Positions 9,200 through 17,127 of a stretch of DNA of 64,000 nucleotides are shown here, one piece after another (the first letter of the stretch is position 1; every line of letters starts with the position of its first letter). Under the pieces are notes generated by a model, which did no database searches, was not told where the DNA came from, and worked only from the letters and a program-made list of their open reading frames with translations. Source of the stretch: CAYRYU01 sp964428355 (GTDB taxonomy: Bacteria > Muiribacteriota > Ozemobacteria > Ozemobacterales > Ozemobacteraceae); the NCBI GenBank assembly GCA_964428355.1, contig CAYRYU010000029.1:7777-71776 (forward strand). The letters run 5' to 3'. The position numbers and the translations under genes are program-made.

Positions 9200-10759
9200 C
9201 TAACGGGGAATCCCTTCCGGGAACTGGCCCCAGACCTGCATGAGGGAAGGTCCGATAAGCCAGACGAAGATGCTGGGGAAAACGAAGATGACGAGAGGGA
9301 TGAGCAGCTTGACGGGCAGCTGGTTGACGCGTTCTTCCGCAAGGATCATCCTCTGGTATCTCATCTGCTCCGCCTGGGCCCTGAGGGTCGGCCCGATTTC
9401 CGCGCCAAGCCTCTGGGCCTGGATCAGGGAGCTGATGAAAGAGAAGAAGGACAGGACCTGGACCCGTTCGGCCATGTCGGAGAGGGCCTCTTCGAGGCTT
9501 TTTCCGACCTTGACATCCTGCATGAAGGTCCGGAACTCGATGATGATGTCGGTGGGCCTGGACTTCTCGACGATCTTCTGGATTCCGCCCACGAGGTCGA
9601 GCCCAGCTTCGATCGCCAGGGACAGCAGATCGATGGTGTAGGGGAGCTCATACTCGATGTTGAACTGGCGGCGCCTGATCAGGTGGCTGAGGTAGATCCT
9701 CGGGACATGGAAACCGATCGGGAAAACCACGATCAGAAGGATGACCCCCAGGACGCCCAGCTTGATGGGATTGAAGAAAATGAGGACCGCAAGCACGAAC
9801 ATCAGGGCCGAGATCTCCTTGATGGCGATGAACTCGTCGGGAGTCAGTTCGCCCGGGCTTCCGGCCGCCTGGAGAAGGAACCTCATCTCCTCTCGATACT
9901 TCTCGATCAGGCCGCCCCGAAGCCTGGCGTTGATTTCCGCCAGGACCCGCAGCAGGGGTCTGAAGAGCAGCGCGATGAAGGAAAGGATTCCGCTGAGCAG
10001 CAAGGCGAAGATGCCCTTGGATTTCGTGTTTCCGCCGACGTTGGTGATGGCTTCTTCGGGATCGGGGAGGATCCCCGTGGTCATCCTGTTGATGAACAGG
10101 AGCCCCAGCGCGGAAGACATCAGCGATCCGATGAGGATCAGCTGCCCAATCGGGTTTCGCAGCATCGGGGAAAGATACGAGGGGTGGTAGATCGAAATCC
10201 CGAGCGCGAGGACGACGGGGATGGCCCCGACGGTGTTGCCCGAAAGCCTTGCGTGGGCCGTTCCCGCGATGACCTTTCCCATGATCTTCTTCCGTTCCGA
10301 AACCGTTACCACGATCTGCCGGTACAGGTCCTCGAGGTTTCCCCCTGTTTCCTGCTGGAAGATGGTGGCGTTGACCGCGAGACGGAGCTCGATGCTGGGA
10401 ACGCGCCTGGCGAGGTTCCCGAGGGCTTCGGTCATGGGAACGCCGGAACGCCGGTTCTGGACGAGGGTCCGGAACTCGTTACAAAGCGGAGGGGGAGTGG
10501 AGATGGCAACGAGCTCGAATGCCTGGTCGAGGTTCCGACCGGCCTTGAGGCTCGAGCTGATCATGAGGAGCGCTTCGATCAGCTGGTCCTCGAAACTCGC
10601 ACCGGTCAAGCTCTGGAGGAACTTCGACCGCCCCGGGTCTCCGCCCCCCTTCTTCGATTTGGCGGCGTGGAGCGTGACATCGAGCTGTTCTTCCAGGAAC
10701 AGATAGATTGCCACGACCACCACCAGCAGGACCAGAATCTTCAGGAATTCAGCCGGCAT
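9200..10759 (-). CDS. Fused TadB-TadC pilus platform protein (two T2SSF domains)
   Basis: 519 residues. The protein carries two T2SSF (type II secretion F) domains. The first (about residues 55-210) contains ASFEDQLIEALLMISSSLKAGRNLDQAFELVA and QQETGGNLEDLYRQI, typical of TadB. The second (about residues 330-500) contains YELPYTIDLLSLAIEAGLDLVGGIQKIVE and QAQRLGAEIGPTLRAQAEQMRYQR, typical of TadC. Hydrophobic helices lie at about 5-22, 185-230, 250-270, 320-355 and 485-510. TadB and TadC are normally separate inner-membrane proteins that together form the platform moved by TadA. The gene starts 14 bases after the TadZ-TadA fusion, so the motor and platform are one operon. Confidence 0.88.
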   Translation of the reverse strand: MPAEFLKILVLLVVVVAIYLFLEEQLDVTLHAAKSKKGGGDPGRSKFLQSLTGASFEDQLIEALLMISSSLKAGRNLDQAFELVAISTPPPLCNEFRTLVQNRRSGVPMTEALGNLARRVPSIELRLAVNATIFQQETGGNLEDLYRQIVVTVSERKKIMGKVIAGTAHARLSGNTVGAIPVVLALGISIYHPSYLSPMLRNPIGQLILIGSLMSSALGLLFINRMTTGILPDPEEAITNVGGNTKSKGIFALLLSGILSFIALLFRPLLRVLAEINARLRGGLIEKYREEMRFLLQAAGSPGELTPDEFIAIKEISALMFVLAVLIFFNPIKLGVLGVILLIVVFPIGFHVPRIYLSHLIRRRQFNIEYELPYTIDLLSLAIEAGLDLVGGIQKIVEKSRPTDIIIEFRTFMQDVKVGKSLEEALSDMAERVQVLSFFSFISSLIQAQRLGAEIGPTLRAQAEQMRYQRMILAEERVNQLPVKLLIPLVIFVFPSIFVWLIGPSLMQVWGQFPEGIPR

Positions 10760-10773
10760 CGCGCAAAGCCTCC

Positions 10774-12831
10774 TTAGGATGTTTGCTTATCGGAAACGAA
10801 GAGGTTCCTGGCCATCTCCTCGAGATGCCCAGGAACATTCCGGAAAAAGGTGGGAACGTAACCCGAGGGGACGATCTCCCCGTAAACCCTGCCCTCCTCG
10901 TCGATCCACCGCTTCTGGAACTTGTAGACCGACTCCGTCTTGACCATCGAGTCCTCGATGCCCACGACTTCTGCCACTTCCAGGATCTTGCGGTTTCCAT
11001 CCGCCAGACGGCCGGTCTGGATGATGAGGTTGACCGAACTGGCGATCTGGTCGCGGATCGCTTTGAGGGGAAGCTCGACCCCGGCCATCAGGACCATGGT
11101 CTCGAGCCGGGAAAGCGCATCGCGTGGGGAGTTTGCATGCAGGGTGGTCAGGGATCCGTCGTGGCCCGTGTTCATCGCCTGGAGCATGTCCAGGGCTTCC
11201 TCGCCGCGGGACTCGCCGACGATGATCCGGTCGGGACGCATTCTCAGCGCATTCCTGACGAGATCCCGGATAGTCACCTGGGTCTTCGCCTCGGTACCCT
11301 GCTGACGGGCTTCGAGCCGCCCCATGTTTTCCTGGGCAAGCTTCAGTTCGGCCGAGTCCTCGATCAGAATCACGCGTTCCTCGGGGTTGATGAACGTGGA
11401 AAGAACGTTCAAAAGAGTCGTCTTCCCCGAACTCGCCCCCCCGGAAACGATGATGTTCTTCTTGAGCCGGACCGACATCCGCAGGAAGTCGGAAACCTGC
11501 GGCGTGAGGGTCTTGAATCGGAAAACGAGGTCGTCCATGCCGAAGGGAACCCGGGAGAACCGCCGGATGGTGAGCATGGGACCGGTCAGGGAAAGGGGCG
11601 GGATGATGGCGTGGACACGAGATCCGTCGATCAGGCGCGCATCCACGTACGGGGTCCGCTCGTTCACCATCCTTCCAACGGGCATCAGGATCCGGTCGAT
11701 GACCGTCCGGACGTGATCGGCATTGTTGAAGGTCCTTCCGGTATGGATCAGCTTCCCACGCTTCTCGACGAAGATCCTCGAAGGGCCGTTGACCATAATC
11801 TCGGTCACCTCAGGGTCCCGCATGAATTCTTCAAGGGGCCCCAGGCCAAGGATCTCGTCGATGAGATACTTCTTGATCTCGGGACGGGGGTCGGCCCCGG
11901 GAACCGCGGGGGGAGGGTTCCGTTGGAAAGAGTGCTCGATATTCTGTTCGACGCGCCGGCGGAGCTCGATGTCGGAGAGGCCGAAACGCTTTTCCAGATT
12001 CGCGATGATCTCGGTCCGCATGGTTTTCACGTATTCCTTGACCGGGTCGGTGGTCTCCGCCGCAGCGTCCTCGGGAAGAGGGGGCGGGACTTTCGGAGGA
12101 ACGGGAAACTCCACGGCATTCCCCACCAGGTCACGGATTGCCCTGTCGAGAGGGGAATCCCCCTCGGGCGATTCGTCCTCTTCGACCGGCAGGATGAATT
12201 CCCGCTCCTGGAGCTTTCCTTCGGCATCATCGCACTGGGGATCGACCAGATTCCTGAGAAGGCATACCCGATCCTTGAGCTGGGGATTCCGCCCCGCCTC
12301 GAAAAGGAATCTCTTCGCGAAGGCGGGGGAAGGCTCCCGGCTCTGGTAGATGTAGAAAAGGATGTCGGCGGAGTTGAGGAGAAACTGGGGAAACGGGGTG
12401 AAGCAAAGCGGAAGATCGATGACGGCGAACATGTTCCTCTTCGCGATGATCGAAAAAAGCCGCTCTACCGCCGGTCCCAGGTCGTTCTCGTTGAATGGAA
12501 ACCGTGGAACGAGGCTCTCCTGGGGGTGGATACCCGTGAATGGGATCAGGAAAAGGTCATCCTTGAGTGTGAAGAAATCCTGCATGCTATCCGGTTTGAA
12601 CCCGACCCAATCGGTGATGAAATAATCGATCAGGCCGTTCTTGAGCTTGCCCTGGGACTGGACCTCCTCTACGAGATATGAGGGAGAGAGCATGTTGATC
12701 TCGAAAAACACCCCCTGTCGCCGAGTTTTTTTCTGCAGGGCTTCGGCGAAACGGAGCGCGATCGAGCTTTTTCCGATGCCGCCCTGGAAACTGGTAAACA
12801 GAAAAATGTTGGGGTGTTTTGCTTCTTCCAT
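10774..12831 (-). CDS. tadA: Fused TadZ-like / TadA (CpaF) pilus ATPase
   Basis: 685 residues from ATG 12831, which has AGAGG 7 bases upstream (an ATG 12 codons earlier lacks such a site). Residues 5-235 are a ParA/MinD-type domain with a deviant P-loop (FQGGIGKSS, residues 15-23), matching TadZ/CpaE. A linker leads to a complete CpaF/TadA secretion ATPase: VTEIMVNGPSRIFVEKRGK (near 345), Walker A GGASSGKTT (464-472), IEDSAELKL, RPDRIIVGESRGEEA (Walker B region) and the His-box GHDGSLTTLHAN. TadA powers assembly and retraction of Tad pili; TadZ positions the machine in the cell. Here polar localisation and power are on one chain. Confidence 0.9.
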   Translation of the reverse strand: MEEAKHPNIFLFTSFQGGIGKSSIALRFAEALQKKTRRQGVFFEINMLSPSYLVEEVQSQGKLKNGLIDYFITDWVGFKPDSMQDFFTLKDDLFLIPFTGIHPQESLVPRFPFNENDLGPAVERLFSIIAKRNMFAVIDLPLCFTPFPQFLLNSADILFYIYQSREPSPAFAKRFLFEAGRNPQLKDRVCLLRNLVDPQCDDAEGKLQEREFILPVEEDESPEGDSPLDRAIRDLVGNAVEFPVPPKVPPPLPEDAAAETTDPVKEYVKTMRTEIIANLEKRFGLSDIELRRRVEQNIEHSFQRNPPPAVPGADPRPEIKKYLIDEILGLGPLEEFMRDPEVTEIMVNGPSRIFVEKRGKLIHTGRTFNNADHVRTVIDRILMPVGRMVNERTPYVDARLIDGSRVHAIIPPLSLTGPMLTIRRFSRVPFGMDDLVFRFKTLTPQVSDFLRMSVRLKKNIIVSGGASSGKTTLLNVLSTFINPEERVILIEDSAELKLAQENMGRLEARQQGTEAKTQVTIRDLVRNALRMRPDRIIVGESRGEEALDMLQAMNTGHDGSLTTLHANSPRDALSRLETMVLMAGVELPLKAIRDQIASSVNLIIQTGRLADGNRKILEVAEVVGIEDSMVKTESVYKFQKRWIDEEGRVYGEIVPSGYVPTFFRNVPGHLEEMARNLFVSDKQTS

Positions 12832-12996
12832 ATCCCGTCCTCTTTCCTTTGCGGCATATTCAAACATAGTACGTTCGATGTGTCAACAAATCCCGACACC
12901 CCGCCCCGGAACCAAAGGGATCCGCCCGGGGACCGACTCCCCTTTTTTAAAGGGAAATCTTGATGCGTCAGGAAAAACAAGGTAAGGTTGACGGGT

Positions 12997-13875
12997 ATGG
13001 AATCGGCAATCATGGTTTCAGACCTTTCCAAAAAGTTCGGGGAACGGGAAGTGGTCCAGGGAATTTCCTTTTCCGTCAGGAAAGGCGAGATTTTCGGGTT
13101 CCTCGGCCCCAACGGCGCCGGAAAAACCACTTCGATCCGGATGATGATCGGCGAGATCGACAGGGACGGAGGAAAGATCGAGATCATGGGATATCCCATG
13201 CCCGAAAAACGTGACGAGATCAAGCGCCTCATCGGAGTTGTCCCCGACCACCAGAACCTTTACGACCGGCTGACGGTGTTCCAGAACCTGGATTTCTTCG
13301 CTCGCCTCTACGGAGTCGGTCAGGCGCGTGTTGACGAACTGCTCGGGATGGTCCGGCTCGAGCCCCACCGGGATGTCCAGACCGTGAAACTGAGCCGGGG
13401 ACTGCGTCAGAGAACTCTCATCGCCCGCGGCCTCCTTCATGACCCTCCGGTTTTCTTCCTGGACGAACCCACATCCGCACTCGACCCGCATTCCGCCCTG
13501 GCGATAAGGAACCTCATCCAGGCGTTGAAGAACAAGGGAACGACGGTGTTCCTCACCACCCACTACATGGAGGAAGCCAACAGCCTTTGCGACAGGCTTG
13601 CCATAATGCACCAGGGAAGGATCGTGGCGGTCGACACCCCCGAGGCCCTGAGGATGCGCTTCGGAAAGCCGTCCGTCGCGGTTTCCCTCAAAGGGAACGG
13701 TGAAACCCCGGCAAGCCGGGTTGAACTTCCCCTTCAGGGGCCCGAGACCCCGGCCAAGCTAGCGAGAATGCTACAGGAGGGGCAGGTCTTGAAGATACAT
13801 TCCCTGGAGGCGACCCTCGAGGAAGCCTTCATGCAGCTCACTGGTGCCGAATGGAAGGAGCAGGAGATCCCTTGA
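12997..13875 (+). CDS. ABC transporter ATP-binding protein (ABC-2 exporter)
   Basis: 292 residues from ATG 12997 (AAGG 9 bases upstream; a TTG at 12988 touches the box). Walker A is GPNGAGKTT, the Q-loop region VVPDHQNLYD, the signature LSRGLRQR (a variant of LSGGQ) and Walker B PVFFLDEPTSALDP, followed by the H-loop TTHYMEEA. The last 60 residues form the usual accessory domain of ABC-2 ATPases. The stop overlaps the start of the permease gene. Role: energising export of an unknown substrate (drug, lipid or polysaccharide). Confidence 0.92.
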   Translation: MESAIMVSDLSKKFGEREVVQGISFSVRKGEIFGFLGPNGAGKTTSIRMMIGEIDRDGGKIEIMGYPMPEKRDEIKRLIGVVPDHQNLYDRLTVFQNLDFFARLYGVGQARVDELLGMVRLEPHRDVQTVKLSRGLRQRTLIARGLLHDPPVFFLDEPTSALDPHSALAIRNLIQALKNKGTTVFLTTHYMEEANSLCDRLAIMHQGRIVAVDTPEALRMRFGKPSVAVSLKGNGETPASRVELPLQGPETPAKLARMLQEGQVLKIHSLEATLEEAFMQLTGAEWKEQEIP

Positions 13876-14954
13876 ACCCTCACGTCGTCTGGGCGCTCTT
13901 CCGCAAGGACATTCAGGACAGTTTCAAGAATTATCAGATCCTCCTGATGGTTGCGACGCCGATCCTCCTCTCACTGCTCTTTTCGAGCATCTTCACCGAA
14001 ACGAAGTCGAAGGCACTCCAACCGAAGATCGGAGTCATGGCCTCCCCGATGCAGCCGCTTCTCGAAAGGTTCAAGGCGGAGAAGTTCGGGGTCAAGATCC
14101 AGTTCTTCCAGGACCGGAAGTCCATGGAGGCCAAGGTCGTCGAGGGAGAGGTCGGTTTCGGGCTCATCCTTCCCGACAGCCTGAATGCGTCTGGAGAAGC
14201 GGCCCAAAGACCCCGCCTGACCCTCATCTACCCCGCCCAGGCTCCCGAGTATGCAGTCGAGAGGATGCATTCAGCCCTGGACCAGGAGATTCGCGGAATT
14301 CTCGGCATCCCACTCCCGCCCCTTCCCGTCGAAATCTCGTTGGAGCCGATCGGCGGAAGCGGCCCCGGATCGCACTCTTTCAGCGGTGATTTGTTTCCGA
14401 TGCTCGTTCTGATGGCCATGGGGATGGTGGGATTCCTCGGACTTCCCCTGTCGTTCGTCGAGGAAAAGGAGCGACGGACATTGTATGCGCTGTTCCTCAC
14501 CCCCACTTCATCCGAGGAGTTGATTCTCGGGAAGAGCCTATTCAGCCTTTTCCTTATACTCCTGACGATTTTCGCCATGGTTGTCCTGAACAACCGGTGG
14601 GAAGGGAGCATCCTCCTTTTCTGGACCTTTGCCATCTCCGGGTCGCTTCTTTGCATTTTCATCGGCCTCATCATCGCCCTCGTCGCCGAGAACCAGGCCT
14701 CGGTCAACGCGATCGGAACCTCTCTTTTCATGTTCTTCCAGCTCGTCCCAAATCTCAGCAAGACCAGCGAGATCATGAAGTCCCTTTCCCCGCTCGTTCC
14801 CTCGACCTTCATTTCCAACGGGATCAAGAAATCGATGTTCCTGGATCTGTCCATGGTCAACATAAAATTGGACCTGGGGATAGTCCTGGCGCTGACCCTT
14901 ACCGCTTACCTCCTCGTATTCCTGGTTTTCAAATACCGCAGAACCAATATTTAG
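13872..14954 (+). CDS. ABC-2 type transporter permease
   Basis: 360 residues from TTG 13872, which overlaps the upstream stop (TTGA) and has AGCAGGAG about 6 bases upstream. The topology is that of ABC-2 permeases of the NatB/YhfW kind: one N-terminal span (ILLMVATPILLSLLFSSIF), an extracytoplasmic domain of about 160 residues, then five spans from LFPMLVLMAMGMVGFLGLP to the end. The conserved EEKERRTLYALFLTPTS segment on the cytoplasmic loop is typical of this family. Forms a transporter with the ATPase encoded just before it. Confidence 0.9.
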   Translation: MNPHVVWALFRKDIQDSFKNYQILLMVATPILLSLLFSSIFTETKSKALQPKIGVMASPMQPLLERFKAEKFGVKIQFFQDRKSMEAKVVEGEVGFGLILPDSLNASGEAAQRPRLTLIYPAQAPEYAVERMHSALDQEIRGILGIPLPPLPVEISLEPIGGSGPGSHSFSGDLFPMLVLMAMGMVGFLGLPLSFVEEKERRTLYALFLTPTSSEELILGKSLFSLFLILLTIFAMVVLNNRWEGSILLFWTFAISGSLLCIFIGLIIALVAENQASVNAIGTSLFMFFQLVPNLSKTSEIMKSLSPLVPSTFISNGIKKSMFLDLSMVNIKLDLGIVLALTLTAYLLVFLVFKYRRTNI

Positions 14955-15005
14955 ACTTGCCCGAAGGCTTATTTTGGGGTATTCATTTGTTGAACCCGAT
15001 GACCA

Positions 15006-16679
15006 ATGACTACTGAAAAACTCAATTTCGACGACATTGTACGAAACCTTCTGGTTTTCTTGAAAGGTCAGGTTCCCTCTCTCCAGGGCAAGAAGTCGAT
15101 CGATGAGTTGACCCGTCAGGTTCAGGCCATCATCTACATGCTCCGGACCTCCATCATCCAGCTGGAGGGTGCGGCATTTTTCGACCCTCGCAATACTCCT
15201 GAATTCAAGAGCCTTTCACAGGAACTGGACAGTCACAAGAAAACCAGCCAACGTCTCGAGGAATCCCTTTTCCTCGAGATGAACAAGACACAGAAGCTCA
15301 CCGCGGACCTCGACAAACTCCTGAAATCCCAGGAGGAAAAGGACCGGGAATTATCCAGGCTGAAGGAGCAGTACGCCGCACTCGAAAAGAAGCCCGTCCC
15401 GGATGAAGGAAAGTTCATCGCCGAAAGGGAAACCCTGAACAGGGAGATCGCACGGCTGCATTCGGAAATGACTTCCCTCGAGCGGCTCCTGACGACCGCC
15501 AAGAATGACCTCGCGAAGAAGGACGAGGAACTCGCGAGAGTCCAGTCCGGTGGAACCGCTGCCAATCAGGAGAAGGCGGGTCTGGAGGCCAAGGTCGTCG
15601 AACTCGAGCAAGCCCTCGCCGATCTTCGGAATGCCCCTCCCCCCCCACCTCAATTCCTCGGAACCGATTCAATGCTCTCGTTGAAGAACGATCTCGAGAA
15701 GGAAAGGGTCCGCAACGCCGAGCTCGAAAAAACCCTCAAGGACAGCCTTTCGTCCGCCGCGAAAAACCATCATTCCGACCGGGAAACCATCAGGACGCTC
15801 CAGGGCCAGGTGGAAAAGCTGCAGCACGATCTTACGAGCAGCGCGAACATGGAGGTCCTCCACAACATGCAGTCCGCCGCCGAGGCGAAGATCGCATTCC
15901 TGGAGAAATCCCTTTCCGACCTCCGGAAGAACACCAAGGAAAACGCCGCACTCGCGGAAGCCGCACCCTTGCAGATCGAAGCCATCACCAAGGAGAAACT
16001 CCAGCTCGAGCAGAGGATTATCGACCTCGAGGCCATCGTCAGGCGGCTTTCCGCCCATTTCCAGAAGGGCCTCAAGGAAGCCCCGGGTTCAGCCACACTG
16101 GGCGCACCCGAGTACATGTTCTTCTTCGAGATCCTGAACGCGATCATGCTCAGGTTGTCCAAGAGCCCGGAGAACAAGGATATCCGGCAAAAAGCGGAAG
16201 AGGCGATCCAGATTCTCGAAAAGCATCACGCCATCGAGCCCATCGCCACGGTCGGTTCCGTCTACGAGGACCGCTTCCACAAGGTTGTCCGGGCCTTCCA
16301 ATCGCACTTCCTGGAAGATGGTACAATCGTTTTCGAGGCGGGAAAGGGGTTCCGTTCGGGAGACCAGGTCGTCCAGAGGGCCGTCGTCTGGGTGGCAAAA
16401 ACCCGCTTCAAATGCGCAGATTGCGGGACCCTCGCGCGGACCCAGGACAACTTCTGCCCCAAGTGCGGCATGGAACTGTGCGCCCCCGACGGAACGACCA
16501 AGCGTCGGCTTCCGCCACTTCCGGCAACGATCGAAATCTGCATCCCCCTGATCGACCATTTCATCCAGAAAGGTAACGTGAAGCTTGCCCAACAGCTTCA
16601 GGTCTACGTTTCCAAGGAACAACCTGACCACCCCGCCGTTCTGAAACGGGGGAATGTGCTGGCACAACTCCAATCCTGA
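15006..16679 (+). CDS. Coiled-coil protein with GrpE-like domain and zinc ribbon
   Basis: 557 residues, no signal peptide. Residues about 70-340 are long coiled coils rich in Lys/Glu/Leu. Residues about 375-465 align with the GrpE core: a helical part (IRQKAEEAIQILEKHHAIEP) and a beta head at 416-465 with GSVYEDRFHKVV and GKGFRSGDQVVQRAVVWVAK, matching GTRFNVEFHEAV and EKGYTFQGRVLRPAKVEV of the true GrpE in this window. A zinc ribbon follows (Cys 470, 473, 484, 487). I infer a GrpE-related scaffold, perhaps a DnaK nucleotide-exchange-like factor. Upstream spacing of 51 bases after the ABC permease; no strong ribosome site is seen. Confidence 0.8.
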   Translation: MTTEKLNFDDIVRNLLVFLKGQVPSLQGKKSIDELTRQVQAIIYMLRTSIIQLEGAAFFDPRNTPEFKSLSQELDSHKKTSQRLEESLFLEMNKTQKLTADLDKLLKSQEEKDRELSRLKEQYAALEKKPVPDEGKFIAERETLNREIARLHSEMTSLERLLTTAKNDLAKKDEELARVQSGGTAANQEKAGLEAKVVELEQALADLRNAPPPPPQFLGTDSMLSLKNDLEKERVRNAELEKTLKDSLSSAAKNHHSDRETIRTLQGQVEKLQHDLTSSANMEVLHNMQSAAEAKIAFLEKSLSDLRKNTKENAALAEAAPLQIEAITKEKLQLEQRIIDLEAIVRRLSAHFQKGLKEAPGSATLGAPEYMFFFEILNAIMLRLSKSPENKDIRQKAEEAIQILEKHHAIEPIATVGSVYEDRFHKVVRAFQSHFLEDGTIVFEAGKGFRSGDQVVQRAVVWVAKTRFKCADCGTLARTQDNFCPKCGMELCAPDGTTKRRLPPLPATIEICIPLIDHFIQKGNVKLAQQLQVYVSKEQPDHPAVLKRGNVLAQLQS

Positions 16680-16698
16680 TCTTCCGAGGACGTGAGTC

Positions 16699-17127
16699 AT
16701 GAGCGAATCCAAAATCTCCTCCTGCCCCAAGTGCGGAACCCAGTTCGACCCCAACGGGGATTTCTGCCCCGGTTGCGGGGCGAAGACCGATGAATTGGGG
16801 TTTCCCGGACCCTCATCGGAGGTATCGAGAAAACCACCTTCCGAAGCAGTGCGGGAAGCGAAACACCCCGATTCCCCCGATCCCGGTGCTTCCGACGAGG
16901 ATTCCGGAACCGAGCAGGCTGACAAGGCCGATTCGGAGGGCCAGGCTGATCGGGAGAATGAAGAAGGGGATTCCGGGGCCACGGATCTCCCCTCAGTGCG
17001 GCCTGGTCAGCAAAGGGATTCCTCTCCCCCCGACTTCGGAGTCAACGAGAACAATGCGGGGGCGCTCTTCTTCCTGATGATGTGGGTTTTCCTGCTGGTG
17101 ACCTTCTTCACCATTTTCAACGGTTGA
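16699..17127 (+). CDS. Zinc-ribbon protein with C-terminal membrane anchor
   Basis: 142 residues. Two CxxC pairs (Cys 9, 12, 23, 26) make a zinc ribbon like the one in the preceding protein. A long acidic, Ser/Pro-rich linker follows, and the last 22 residues are a membrane helix (ALFFLMMWVFLLVTFFTIF), so the ribbon sits in the cytoplasm tethered to the membrane. It starts 19 bases after the GrpE-like coiled-coil gene, and the shared ribbon type suggests the two act together. Its 3' end overlaps the convergent Fn3 gene by 11 bases. Confidence 0.8.
   Translation: MSESKISSCPKCGTQFDPNGDFCPGCGAKTDELGFPGPSSEVSRKPPSEAVREAKHPDSPDPGASDEDSGTEQADKADSEGQADRENEEGDSGATDLPSVRPGQQRDSSPPDFGVNENNAGALFFLMMWVFLLVTFFTIFNG

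Noticed and set aside
8813..10777. Long plus-strand open frame opposite tadBC
   Set aside because: Antisense shadow of the TadB-TadC gene, highly charged and without any domain.
10708..12681. Long plus-strand open frame opposite tadA
   Set aside because: Antisense shadow; composition follows the reverse complement of the ATPase gene.
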